Notes: a model not told the origin generated them from the letters alone. A DNA stretch of 8,272 nucleotides from Hydrogenophilales bacterium RIFOXYD1_FULL_62_11 (GCA_001802655.1 MGZO01000034.1:16513-24784); one strand, 5' to 3'. Shown: positions 1-6,280, numbered from the stretch's first letter. Numbers and translations are program-made.

Positions 1-184
1 CAAGATGATGGTCCGGGCGCGGAATGCCGAGATCGGCAAAAAAGCCATCACTCATCGCCGCATCGTAATGCTGGCCGGTGTGCAGCAACTGCGCAGCGAT
101 GCCGGTCTCGGCCAGTGCGGCCATGACCGGTGCGATTTTCATGAAATTGGGGCGCGCACCTGCAACACACAAAACTTGAGTCAT
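1..184 (-). CDS. wecB: UDP-N-acetylglucosamine 2-epimerase (non-hydrolysing), N-terminal part, cut by window edge
   Basis: Only the first 61 codons are present; the gene continues past the left edge. The visible protein starts MTQVLCVAGARPNFMKIAPV and carries an HTGQHYD motif followed by a MSDGFFADLGIP stretch. Both are N-terminal hallmarks of the WecB/MnaA family (GT-B fold). These cytoplasmic enzymes interconvert UDP-GlcNAc and UDP-ManNAc and so supply a sugar precursor for surface polysaccharide. An in-frame ATG also lies at 188-190. I chose the ATG at 182-184 because the weak Shine-Dalgarno-like ACGGA at 191-195 is then 6 bases away, and because family proteins usually start one residue before the TxVL strand. 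It lies 16 bp after the AAA ATPase gene on the same strand, so it is probably the next gene of the export operon. The family call is firm; full length and active-site integrity cannot be judged. Confidence 0.93.
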   Translation of the reverse strand, partial: MTQVLCVAGARPNFMKIAPVMAALAETGIAAQLLHTGQHYDAAMSDGFFADLGIPRPDHHL

Positions 185-200
185 GGTCATTCCGTGCGGG

Positions 201-1235
201 CTAGTGAGTGATTTCGGGGTTATCGGGCAGCGTACCGGCTTCGGCCGCTGCATTGCGCTCGCTCACGGTAAACAGAATCTTGCGCACGATGGGCAGGATG
301 CGGTTCACCGAACGCTCCATTTGCTCGACGCGCTGCACCAGTCGTGCAGTATCTTCACTGGAAACGCTTCCCTCCGGCGCAGGCTGGCCGTTGAGGCCGC
401 CCCCCCCCCTGAAATCCTGATGCGCGATTTCATTTTTGAGGTCGGCGATCACTTCGTTGACTTCATCGATACCAAAATGACTCTTCTCTTCCAGAAAACC
501 AAACAGCAACAGACGGTCACAGGTTGTGTTGAGACGCCGCGGGATGCCGCCGGTAAAGCGATGCAGTTCGGCAAACGCCTCGTCGTCAAACCCAGGCGTC
601 CCCTGCCAGCCTACGGTACGCAAACGGTGCTCGATATACCCACGGGTCTCGTCCGCACCGAGCGGGCCCAGATGGTAGGAGGCCACCACCCGCTGGCGTA
701 ATTGCTGCATGTTGGGGCTCTGCAGGATGCCGCGAAACTCCGGCTGCCCGAGCAGGAAAGTCTGGATCAGCGAACGTTCGTCGTTCTGGAAATTGGACAG
801 CATGCGCAGTTCTTCCACTGCGCGCGGTGTCAGGTTTTGTGCCTCGTCCACCACCAGCAGCACCCGCTTGCCCTGGCGCGTCGCGGCGATGAAAAAGTCC
901 TCGATGTTTTTCAGCAGTGCAGACTTGGTCAGGCCTTCGTGCTCCAGCCCGAACGAAGCGGCCACGCTACGCAGCGTGTCCTCGGCATCAAGCTGGGTGG
1001 AGACCAGTTGCGCCGCCACCAGATTGTGCGATTCGAGCTGGCGAAACAGATTGCGCACCAGTGTGGTTTTGCCTGCGCCGACTTCGCCGGTGATGACAAT
1101 AAACCCCTCGCCCAGCGACAAGCCATAGTCGAGATAAGCCATCGCCCGCTTGTGCCCCTTGGACCCAAAAAAGAAGCGTGGGTCGGGGTTGAGCTGAAAC
1201 GGTTTGGCGCTGAAACGGTAATAGTCTTCGTACAT
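201..1235 (-). CDS. ExeA-like AAA ATPase of the XrtA/PEP-CTERM polysaccharide locus (TIGR03015-like)
   Basis: A 344-residue P-loop ATPase. Counted from the chosen start MYEDYYRFSAKPFQL, the Walker A motif GEVGAGKTT is at 50-58, Walker B LLVVDEAQ at 126-133, and a sensor-2-like GGIPRRLN at 229-236. The start motif and core resemble ExeA/GspA-type ATPases and the subfamily found beside exosortase A loci. The open frame extends 25 codons upstream, but family proteins begin at MYEDxY, and the 5' extension has no family character; CGGA lies shortly upstream of the ATG at 1233-1235. After the AAA core there is a glycine linker (277-280), coded by a run of ten G, and a charged, probably coiled-coil tail (about 291-325). 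No signal peptide or clear membrane helix is seen, so it is probably cytoplasmic or peripheral. It lies between the beta-barrel gene (80 bp away) and wecB (16 bp). Its exact role in polysaccharide export or PEP-CTERM sorting is not established. Confidence 0.88.
   Translation of the reverse strand: MYEDYYRFSAKPFQLNPDPRFFFGSKGHKRAMAYLDYGLSLGEGFIVITGEVGAGKTTLVRNLFRQLESHNLVAAQLVSTQLDAEDTLRSVAASFGLEHEGLTKSALLKNIEDFFIAATRQGKRVLLVVDEAQNLTPRAVEELRMLSNFQNDERSLIQTFLLGQPEFRGILQSPNMQQLRQRVVASYHLGPLGADETRGYIEHRLRTVGWQGTPGFDDEAFAELHRFTGGIPRRLNTTCDRLLLFGFLEEKSHFGIDEVNEVIADLKNEIAHQDFRGGGGLNGQPAPEGSVSSEDTARLVQRVEQMERSVNRILPIVRKILFTVSERNAAAEAGTLPDNPEITH
400..409. repeat. Homopolymer tract of ten C on plus strand (G10 in the coding strand)
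   Basis: Ten consecutive C at 400-409 read as G10 in the AAA ATPase gene and encode most of the Arg-Gly-Gly-Gly-Gly linker between the ATPase core and the coiled-coil tail. A one-base loss would bring an in-frame stop at about 305-307, and a one-base gain at 355-357. Either change removes the tail but keeps the whole AAA core. The length is in the range where polymerase slippage is common. Confidence 0.9.
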
Positions 1236-1315
1236 GAACGATCCGTGGTTGGTTGGTGGCCAGGTTGGCTTGCCCTGTAAAACCTCGCAAAGGCCATGCC
1301 AACCCGCCAAACCGG

Positions 1316-2905
1316 TCAGAAACGCTTGTTGACCGAGGCAGTGAGACTGTTTTCGTCGTAGTCGGAATTCGCGTCGTTCGAATCCCGTTGGGTATGGCGT
1401 AAAGTCAACGCGCCGTTGAGCTTCTCGGCAAAACGATGACTCAGACCCAGATTCAGGCTGAGCAGGTCATCCTCCCGCGCCGCGCCGCCTGTCAGTAGCG
1501 CATCAACATTGGTACGCGTGAGCGACAGGCTGCTGTAGGCGTTGGTTCGGGGCGACACGCGATAGTTTACGGAACCCGTCAGAGCCTGAACACGATCCTG
1601 CGCGCCACCCAATTCCTGATAAATGCGTTTGGTGTCGCGCGCCGACAAGCCGAACCCCAGGCGCCTGATATCCCATGACACACCGGCAGTAAAGCTCTTG
1701 ATAACGTAAACGCCACCGGCAAGCCCAAAGCCGGGCAGATTGGCCGCCACCAGATCGGAAATCGAGAGGCCGAGGCTTATGTAATCAGTCGCCAGCTGGC
1801 CTGCCGATATCGGCCCCACCCAAGCGGTTGAACAGGCTTCCTGCGGCTGAGTGCCGTCAGGGGGTTCCCGCAGCGTCCCATCACAGACCCAGAAAACACG
1901 GCTGCTTGCTTCCAGCAACTGCTGCGAAATATCGCTGACATTTTCCGAATAACTGGCCGTCCATCGTGATATCCGGGTGCGATGGTTCGCGGACAAGCTG
2001 TAGGTATTGCCGAAATAACGCTCGCCAAACGAGGCATCAACACTGGTGCGGCGGGTAGGTGACCAGCCCCCCCCCACGCTCCACGACGAGCCATCGGTTC
2101 CGCTGGTGCTGAGGTAGTCGTTCCAGTCCTGACCTACGGTGCCGAACACCCGGAATTTGCGGGTAAGTGCATAGCCGGCGCTCGCGCTGACACTTTCGAA
2201 GGTGGTATCGGCGGTGTCGCTGTTGTTGGCCTTGCGCAGGGAGTAATTGAGCCCCCAGCTTAAATTATTGAAGCCGGTGCCGTTGGTCAGCCCGGCTGAA
2301 AATGCATTTACATTCGAATTGGAGGCGACGTCATTCTCGAATATCGCACCGCTGGAAGTGTAGCGCGCCTGTGCATTGGCAAACGTACCGAGACGTTTCC
2401 GGATGTAGGGGCTGATCGAATAGGTGCCGACGGTGGCGCGGTTGCTGTCGTTGGTGTTGGCGTCGGCCGGCGAACCGGTCAGCGAAATCAGCTCCTGCGA
2501 AACACTTGCGGTACCGTCAACAAACAAGAAGTTTTCGATCAGTTCGGCTTTGCCGAGCGCACCCAGGTTGTGATTGAGGTCCGTGCTTTGGTCTTCTCCG
2601 TAACGCGCCACGCCGGTAAGGCCATAATTCAAACTGGCCTGAATGCGACGCGATCCTTCGGAGCGAAGGCTGAAGCCGGGCCTCACGGTGAAGATCAACG
2701 CGTCTTCCGGGTTGGCGTTACTCTGGTTGGCGTTGTCGGTGTACGTTGCCGTGCCGCCCAAAGAAGGCTCAAACTGCCAATCCAGAGCAGCTGCCGGGCT
2801 GGCGAACAGTGCGATGCAGGCTGACAACGCGGCCGCCAACGGCTGTTGCCGGTGCAACGCCGGTTTCACGCAGCGTGGGCGAATTTTATTTTCCGTAACT
2901 GCCAT
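1316..2905 (-). CDS. Outer-membrane beta-barrel protein of the PEP-CTERM/exopolysaccharide locus (TIGR03016-like)
   Basis: About 529 residues. A signal peptide is visible: basic N-region, hydrophobic stretch at about 22-36 and an AAA cleavage motif near 38-40 before LDWQFEP. The mature protein is rich in alternating polar/hydrophobic strands with aromatic girdles (for example ASLNYGLTGVARYG, LSWGLNYSLRKAN, FRVFGTVGQDW, LGLSHRFAEK). It ends in KRF, and a terminal Phe is typical of BamA-assembled outer-membrane barrels. Two Cys (341 and 358) sit close together in what may be one loop and could form a disulfide. The start is uncertain: ATG 2903-2905 was chosen over ATG 2912-2914 and GTG 2927-2929 because it gives the shortest overlap (20 bp) with the kinase gene and still a full signal peptide; none has a strong Shine-Dalgarno. 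Its place between kinase and ATPase matches the TIGR03016 family of XrtA loci. The function is unknown; an export pore is an inference. Confidence 0.85.
   Translation of the reverse strand: MAVTENKIRPRCVKPALHRQQPLAAALSACIALFASPAAALDWQFEPSLGGTATYTDNANQSNANPEDALIFTVRPGFSLRSEGSRRIQASLNYGLTGVARYGEDQSTDLNHNLGALGKAELIENFLFVDGTASVSQELISLTGSPADANTNDSNRATVGTYSISPYIRKRLGTFANAQARYTSSGAIFENDVASNSNVNAFSAGLTNGTGFNNLSWGLNYSLRKANNSDTADTTFESVSASAGYALTRKFRVFGTVGQDWNDYLSTSGTDGSSWSVGGGWSPTRRTSVDASFGERYFGNTYSLSANHRTRISRWTASYSENVSDISQQLLEASSRVFWVCDGTLREPPDGTQPQEACSTAWVGPISAGQLATDYISLGLSISDLVAANLPGFGLAGGVYVIKSFTAGVSWDIRRLGFGLSARDTKRIYQELGGAQDRVQALTGSVNYRVSPRTNAYSSLSLTRTNVDALLTGGAAREDDLLSLNLGLSHRFAEKLNGALTLRHTQRDSNDANSDYDENSLTASVNKRF
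2067..2075. repeat. Homopolymer tract of nine C on plus strand (G9 in the coding strand)
   Basis: Nine C at 2067-2075 read as G9 in the beta-barrel gene and encode the Gly-Gly-Gly at residues 278-280, in the middle of the barrel. Loss of one base switches to a frame that stays open to a stop at 1777-1779. Gain of one base gives a stop at 2037-2039. Either outcome removes the C-terminal half and its terminal Phe. Confidence 0.9.
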
Positions 2906-3827
2906 AGTGACCATAGTAATAATCCGCACCGGGGGTTGGCGTGGTTTTATTCAGCAGCATACCCACCACTTCACACGACTGGATATGGCTGAGCGCTTCG
3001 CGCACCGCTTCCTGAGAGGTTTTTTCGGCCTCTACCACCATGACGATCTGCCCCATGTGGGTCGCCAGCACGCTGGATTCGCTGGTCGCCAGCAGCGGCG
3101 GGGAGTCGAACAAAATGATCCGATCGGGATAACGATTGCCGATATCCTCGATCAAACGGGTCATCGCGGCGCTCGCCAACAATTCGGTTGCGCGCTTGTA
3201 GGTGCGACCCGCAGGCAAAACGGTCAGCTTGGCGATGTCCGTCTTGATCATCACGTCGGACAGCTTGAGGTTTTTGTCCTGCAGCACATCCAGCAGGCCT
3301 TTGTCGGCATGGATGCCCAGATATTCCGGCACACGCGGCTTGGCGACGTCAGCATCAATCAGCAGCACGGTACGATCCATTTCCATCGCCATCGAGATGG
3401 CCAGGTTGATGGCGCAGAAGCTCTTGCCTTCACCCGGCAGCGAGCTGGTCACCATGATGAGGTTGCCATTCCTGACCCGCGCCGCGCCCTGTCCAAAAGC
3501 ATTCGCAATCAACGGACGCTTGATGATGCGGAACTCCTCGGCAATCTTGCTTTTCTCCGCATCCGGCGACACGACACCCATGCGATGCAGGCGAGCCAGA
3601 TTGATCGATTGAACCTGGCTGTTGCCTTCCATCACCGAGGCATCCGGATCACTGAAAATCGGCTCTACGGTTGTCGCGATGAAGGGTGAAGCGTGCGAGC
3701 TGCTCTGCTTGTCAAGCGCACTCTCAATCAGGCTGGCGTCACGCGCCACCTCGACCGGGTTGTTAGGGACCACCGGCCTGGGTGCGCCCACCCCGATTTT
3801 TCCTGCAGCTTTTTCAATAATGCTCAT
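2886..3827 (-). CDS. BY-type tyrosine autokinase of the exopolysaccharide/PEP-CTERM locus (TIGR03018-like)
   Basis: A 313-residue cytoplasmic P-loop kinase of the MinD/CpsD/Wzc-C fold. Visible parts: an EEFRIIKR segment (97-104) like the EX2RX2R oligomerisation motif but with Lys at the last position; Walker A SLPGEGKS (129-136, Lys135); Walker A' VLLIDAD (154-160); Walker B IILFDSPP (237-244, Asp241); and a C-terminal tyrosine cluster YYYGHYGSYGK (303-313), the usual site of autophosphorylation. It has no membrane segment, so it must be activated by a separate membrane partner, very likely the chain-length protein encoded 8 bp upstream. The roughly 90-residue N-terminal region is Ser/Pro-rich and low in motifs. 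Start ATG 3825-3827 is supported by a strong AGGAG that overlaps the previous stop codon, suggesting translational coupling. Its phosphorylation state would be expected to control polymer length and export. Confidence 0.93.
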   Translation of the reverse strand: MSIIEKAAGKIGVGAPRPVVPNNPVEVARDASLIESALDKQSSSHASPFIATTVEPIFSDPDASVMEGNSQVQSINLARLHRMGVVSPDAEKSKIAEEFRIIKRPLIANAFGQGAARVRNGNLIMVTSSLPGEGKSFCAINLAISMAMEMDRTVLLIDADVAKPRVPEYLGIHADKGLLDVLQDKNLKLSDVMIKTDIAKLTVLPAGRTYKRATELLASAAMTRLIEDIGNRYPDRIILFDSPPLLATSESSVLATHMGQIVMVVEAEKTSQEAVREALSHIQSCEVVGMLLNKTTPTPGADYYYGHYGSYGK

Positions 3828-3832
3828 GGTTT

Positions 3833-3837
3833 CTCCT
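3833..3837 (-). promoter_or_regulatory. Strong ribosome binding site of the tyrosine kinase gene, overlapping upstream stop codon
   Basis: The minus strand reads AGGAG five bases before the kinase ATG. The stop TAG of the chain-length gene (3836-3838) shares bases with it. This fixes the kinase start and implies that ribosomes ending on the chain-length gene can restart on the kinase, keeping the two partners in proportion. Confidence 0.85.
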
Positions 3838-5368
3838 AGCCAGCACGCGACATGACCAGTTGCAGGATCATCACCCCACCGTACGCGGCGATCAAACTAC
3901 CCAGGGCGGCGAGGTAAGTCAGCAACCCTTTGCGTTTGCGGCGACGGGTTTCATCCGTTTCCACCCGTGACACTGCACCCAGCAAGGGCAAGCCGGTCAG
4001 CTCGCGCAGCACGCGGCGATCTGTCACGGTGCGACGCAACTGACTGAGCAGAAACGCCACCACCACACCGGCACCCAGCCCACCCAAGGTAACCAGGGAC
4101 AGCAGCATGGGACGGTTCGGCCAGGCAGGCTGACTCGGCACAAAGGGCGGGTCAATCACGCGAAAATCGACTGTATCGGTCTTGCTTTCAACCTCACCCG
4201 ACATGGTGACCGACTCACGGCGCTTCAACAGCGCGTCGTAATTCTGGCGATACACGTCGTAATCGCGCATCAGCTGGGTGTACTCCTGCTCAACCTGCGG
4301 AACCATGTTGGATGCGCCGCGCAACTCACCATAGCGACGCTGATACTCACCCACGCGCGCCTGCAGGGAGGCAACCGTTGCATCGGCTTCAGCAATGGCA
4401 ATAGTGAGTTGCTGATAGACCGGGTTCTGGATTTTGGAACCCACCGGATCCGCTTTACGTGCAGCCAGGTCGGCCTTCTTCTGCGCCTCCAGTCTTTCGA
4501 CCAGACGCTTGTTTGCCTGGATATCCGGATGCAGATCGGTGTACTGCAAGCGCAATTGATCCATTTGCTTCTGCAACGCCTGAATGCGGCTGTCGATCTC
4601 GCCATCCGTCGTGGCCGCCGCTGCAGCAGCCAGCTCCGGCTCCTCGTCTGCCAGTTGCTGCTTGAGCTGGTTGCGACGATTGACCGCTTCCTGCTGATCC
4701 AGCTGCGCCTGTCGCAACTGGGCAGACACTTCGGCCAGCTTGGCGTAGTAGTCACCGCCCTGTCCCGGCATCATGCCAATATGTTTTTGCTTGAATTCCT
4801 TGAGCGCATTTTCGGCATCGGTCAGCTTCTGCTGGTATTGCTGCAACTGCTCCTCGATAAAACGCTGCGAACTGGAAATATCCTGACGGGTTTTCCCCAG
4901 GCTGGTTTCGACAAAAATGGTCAGCAATGACTGCACAACCTTTTTGGCCAGATCAGCATTTGCGTCCTGATAACTGATGGTGTAGAGATTTTCCTGCCCG
5001 GCATTGCCAATGGCTATTTTTCCTGCCAGACCATTGAGCATGCCTTCGGTTTGCTCGGGCGTTTTCGCCTTTACATCCAGGTCGGTCATGCGGGCGACTT
5101 TTTCCAGCGTGGGCCGACTCACCAGCTGACGCGTCATCAGTTTGATCTGCTGCTCCACGTTGGGCTCGGCTGTCAGGCCCTGCAACAGCGGTTTGAGCAA
5201 GGTCTGCGTGTCCACATACACCCGCGCCGACGCCTCGTAGCGATCAGGAATCGTCATGACCCAGGTCCAGCCAACAATGCACGTCAGCCAGGCCACTGCC
5301 ACGCCCCACCATCGCCGCTGCCACGCGGCTTTGGCATACCCTAGAATTTGTTGCAGTACTTGATCCAT
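3836..5368 (-). CDS. Polysaccharide chain-length determinant / co-polymerase (Wzz/PCP family, PEP-CTERM locus type, TIGR03007-like)
   Basis: A 510-residue inner-membrane protein. N-terminal membrane segment at about 21-40, then the Wzz signature region starting PDRYEASARVYVDTQTLLKP (41-60). A long Gln/Glu/Ala-rich periplasmic part follows with predicted coiled coils at about 165-240, 258-302 and 320-385. Before the second membrane segment (about 420-442) comes the Pro-rich motif DPPFVPSQPAWPNRP (406-420), the PxxP-type hallmark of PCP proteins. A basic loop (RRRKRKG, 475-481) and a third hydrophobic segment (about 482-505) end the protein. There is no fused kinase domain; the kinase is the next gene, 8 bp downstream, so this pair is a split Wzc. 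Role by family: controls polymer length and links the polymerase side to the outer-membrane export protein. The ATG at 5366-5368 has only a weak GAGA-type ribosome site. Confidence 0.93.
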   Translation of the reverse strand: MDQVLQQILGYAKAAWQRRWWGVAVAWLTCIVGWTWVMTIPDRYEASARVYVDTQTLLKPLLQGLTAEPNVEQQIKLMTRQLVSRPTLEKVARMTDLDVKAKTPEQTEGMLNGLAGKIAIGNAGQENLYTISYQDANADLAKKVVQSLLTIFVETSLGKTRQDISSSQRFIEEQLQQYQQKLTDAENALKEFKQKHIGMMPGQGGDYYAKLAEVSAQLRQAQLDQQEAVNRRNQLKQQLADEEPELAAAAAATTDGEIDSRIQALQKQMDQLRLQYTDLHPDIQANKRLVERLEAQKKADLAARKADPVGSKIQNPVYQQLTIAIAEADATVASLQARVGEYQRRYGELRGASNMVPQVEQEYTQLMRDYDVYRQNYDALLKRRESVTMSGEVESKTDTVDFRVIDPPFVPSQPAWPNRPMLLSLVTLGGLGAGVVVAFLLSQLRRTVTDRRVLRELTGLPLLGAVSRVETDETRRRKRKGLLTYLAALGSLIAAYGGVMILQLVMSRAG

Positions 5369-5393
5369 GCAGAGTCTCTATCCCACCAAAACA

Positions 5394-5419
5394 AACACAC
5401 CGTCAGCTGACGGTGTGTT
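5394..5419 (-). terminator. Perfect 26-bp palindrome with T-rich run: possible attenuator/intrinsic terminator inside the operon
   Basis: AACACACCGTC-AGCT-GACGGTGTGTT is a perfect inverted repeat centred at 5406/5407, able to form an 11-bp stem with a 4-base loop in RNA. On the minus strand it begins 5 bases after the OPX stop codon, and a T-rich run (TTTGTTTT, partly shared with the stem foot) follows on the 3' side. The plus-strand reading lacks such a run. This fits a partial terminator or an mRNA-stabilising hairpin for the OPX transcript. Because it is fully symmetric, a protein-binding operator is the main alternative. Confidence 0.6.
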
Positions 5420-5424
5420 GACGA

Positions 5425-6051
5425 TCAGAACAGGCTTTCGGGAATGACCAGGACATCGCCCGGGCGAATTTCCACGTTGGCGGTGCTATCCCCGTCCCGG
5501 ATCAAATCCTCGATGCGCACCCCGAGCTGGACACGTTTTCCGTCTTCCATGATTCGCGAAATATAAGCCTTGTTGCCATCAGCGAAATCGGTCAGACCGC
5601 CTACCGAAATCATGACATCAACCAGGCTCATGCCCTCGCGATAGCCCAGCGCCTGCGGCGTACCCGCTTCGCCCAATATCCGAATTTGCTGATTGTAAGG
5701 ACCAATCCCGCCGCCCACGATGACGGTGGCAATGGGTTCCTGGATGTATTTGGAAAGCGCTTTTTCAATATCGCGCGCCAACTGGCTGGGGGTCTTGCCG
5801 GAAGCCTGCAGATCCTCGATCAGATTCATGGTCATCTTGCCGTCCGGACGGATCGGAAAACTGCCTGACACCTCGGGGTTACGCCAGACAAACACGTTGA
5901 CCGAGTCACCCGGTCCAAGTTTGTAGTTCCAGTCTGACCCAGCCACCCGGTCCGGCGCGGGCGGATAAGTTGGTGTGCTGGAGCAGCCCGTTATGGCAAC
6001 GACTGCGCACACCACGCCGATGCGTGCGATGAGTGTATTAATTGTAAACAT
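5425..6051 (-). CDS. Outer-membrane polysaccharide export lipoprotein (Wza/OPX family, short PEP-CTERM locus type, TIGR03027-like)
   Basis: A 208-residue lipoprotein. The N-terminal hydrophobic signal ends in a lipobox AITGC with Cys23 as lipidation site. The polysaccharide export (Poly_export) domain follows, with YKLGPGDSVNVFVWRNPEVS (43-62) and IRPDGKMTM just after. An SLBB-like domain begins around RILGEAGTPQALGYREG and runs to the C-terminus, ending GDVLVIPESLF. It stops shortly after one SLBB domain and is much shorter than E. coli Wza (about 380 residues), so it lacks the C-terminal amphipathic helix by which Wza spans the outer membrane. It is probably a periplasmic-side ring anchored by lipid. 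The start was moved from GTG 6055-6057 to ATG 6049-6051, because the GGAG at 6059-6062 then has 7-base spacing. It is the first gene of the left operon, downstream of the sigma-54-type element. Confidence 0.93.
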   Translation of the reverse strand: MFTINTLIARIGVVCAVVAITGCSSTPTYPPAPDRVAGSDWNYKLGPGDSVNVFVWRNPEVSGSFPIRPDGKMTMNLIEDLQASGKTPSQLARDIEKALSKYIQEPIATVIVGGGIGPYNQQIRILGEAGTPQALGYREGMSLVDVMISVGGLTDFADGNKAYISRIMEDGKRVQLGVRIEDLIRDGDSTANVEIRPGDVLVIPESLF

Positions 6052-6056
6052 GTCCA

Positions 6057-6065
6057 CCCTCCCTC
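6057..6065 (-). promoter_or_regulatory. Ribosome binding site of the OPX gene
   Basis: The minus strand reads GAGGGAGGG ahead of the ATG at 6049-6051; the GGAG core (6059-6062) is 7 bases from it. A GTG start at 6055-6057 would overlap this site, so the ATG is preferred. Confidence 0.75.
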
Positions 6066-6089
6066 AAATTAAGCTAGCTATCCGCCGCG

Positions 6090-6117
6090 ATTATGCCTGA
6101 GCGAATTGAAATTTCGA
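6090..6117 (-). promoter_or_regulatory. Possible sigma-70-type promoter for the export operon
   Basis: On the minus strand TCGAAA (6112-6117, 4 of 6 matches to TTGACA) is followed by a 16-bp spacer and CATAAT (6090-6095, 5 of 6 matches to TATAAT). It would start RNA about 30 bases before the OPX ATG. The match is moderate and could occur by chance; it would act as a basal promoter beside the sigma-54 element. Confidence 0.35.
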
Positions 6118-6150
6118 CCTCCTGCTGCAAAGCCATCAGCGCAACTCACA

Positions 6151-6166
6151 AGCAATCCCCACGCCA
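6151..6166 (-). promoter_or_regulatory. Probable sigma-54 (RpoN) promoter for the exopolysaccharide export operon
   Basis: The minus strand reads TGGCGTGGGGATTGCT, matching the sigma-54 consensus TGGCACG-N4-TTGCW with exact GG-N10-GC spacing and only two departures (A to G and C to T in the -24 half). The expected start is near 6140, giving a leader of about 90 bases before the OPX ATG. Loci of this type are often linked to PrsK/PrsR, where PrsR is an NtrC-like sigma-54 activator, so such a promoter makes sense here. No activator gene is in the window. Confidence 0.65.
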
Positions 6167-6177
6167 GAGTAGCAAAG

Positions 6178-6220
6178 TGACGTCGCCATCAGCCTTGCAT
6201 AACACTACACCGCTGACGTC
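6178..6220. repeat. Pair of TGACGTC sites, 36 bp apart, behind the sigma-54 element
   Basis: TGACGTC occurs at 6178-6184 and again at 6214-6220; each contains the palindrome GACGTC. Relative to the predicted sigma-54 start (about 6140) their centres lie near -42 and -78. They could be binding sites for an activator of the left operon or a regulator of the divergent right operon. Two short sites can also be coincidence. Confidence 0.35.
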
Positions 6221-6280
6221 CATTCATTAATGTTGATTACTCGCCAGGGGTGTCAAAAGCCCGACCTTTGCCGGAGTATC

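Noticed and set aside
188..190. Alternative ATG for wecB two codons upstream
   Set aside because: The Shine-Dalgarno-like ACGGA would touch it directly; the ATG at 182-184 has proper spacing and the usual family N-terminus.
201..1280. Plus-strand open frames (183-701, 702-1280) opposite the AAA ATPase gene
   Set aside because: They lie wholly inside the ATPase gene, which has full Walker motifs; no independent coding signs or ribosome sites.
1263..1304. Inverted repeat of 7 bp (GGTTGGC / GCCAACC) between barrel and ATPase genes
   Set aside because: The arms are short with a 28-base loop and no T run follows, so it is not convincing as a terminator.
1236..1310. 25-codon upstream extension of the AAA ATPase
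   Set aside because: Family proteins start at MYEDxY; the extension has no family character.
2643..3689. Long plus-strand open frame (348 codons) opposite the kinase gene
   Set aside because: It is antisense to the clearly recognisable kinase and barrel genes, is His/Gln/Arg-rich as shadow frames are, and shows no family motif.
6251..6256. Perfect TTGACA on the minus strand as a further sigma-70 promoter
   Set aside because: At 16-18 bp spacing no -10 hexamer better than 3 of 6 matches is present, and the leader would be about 170 bases.
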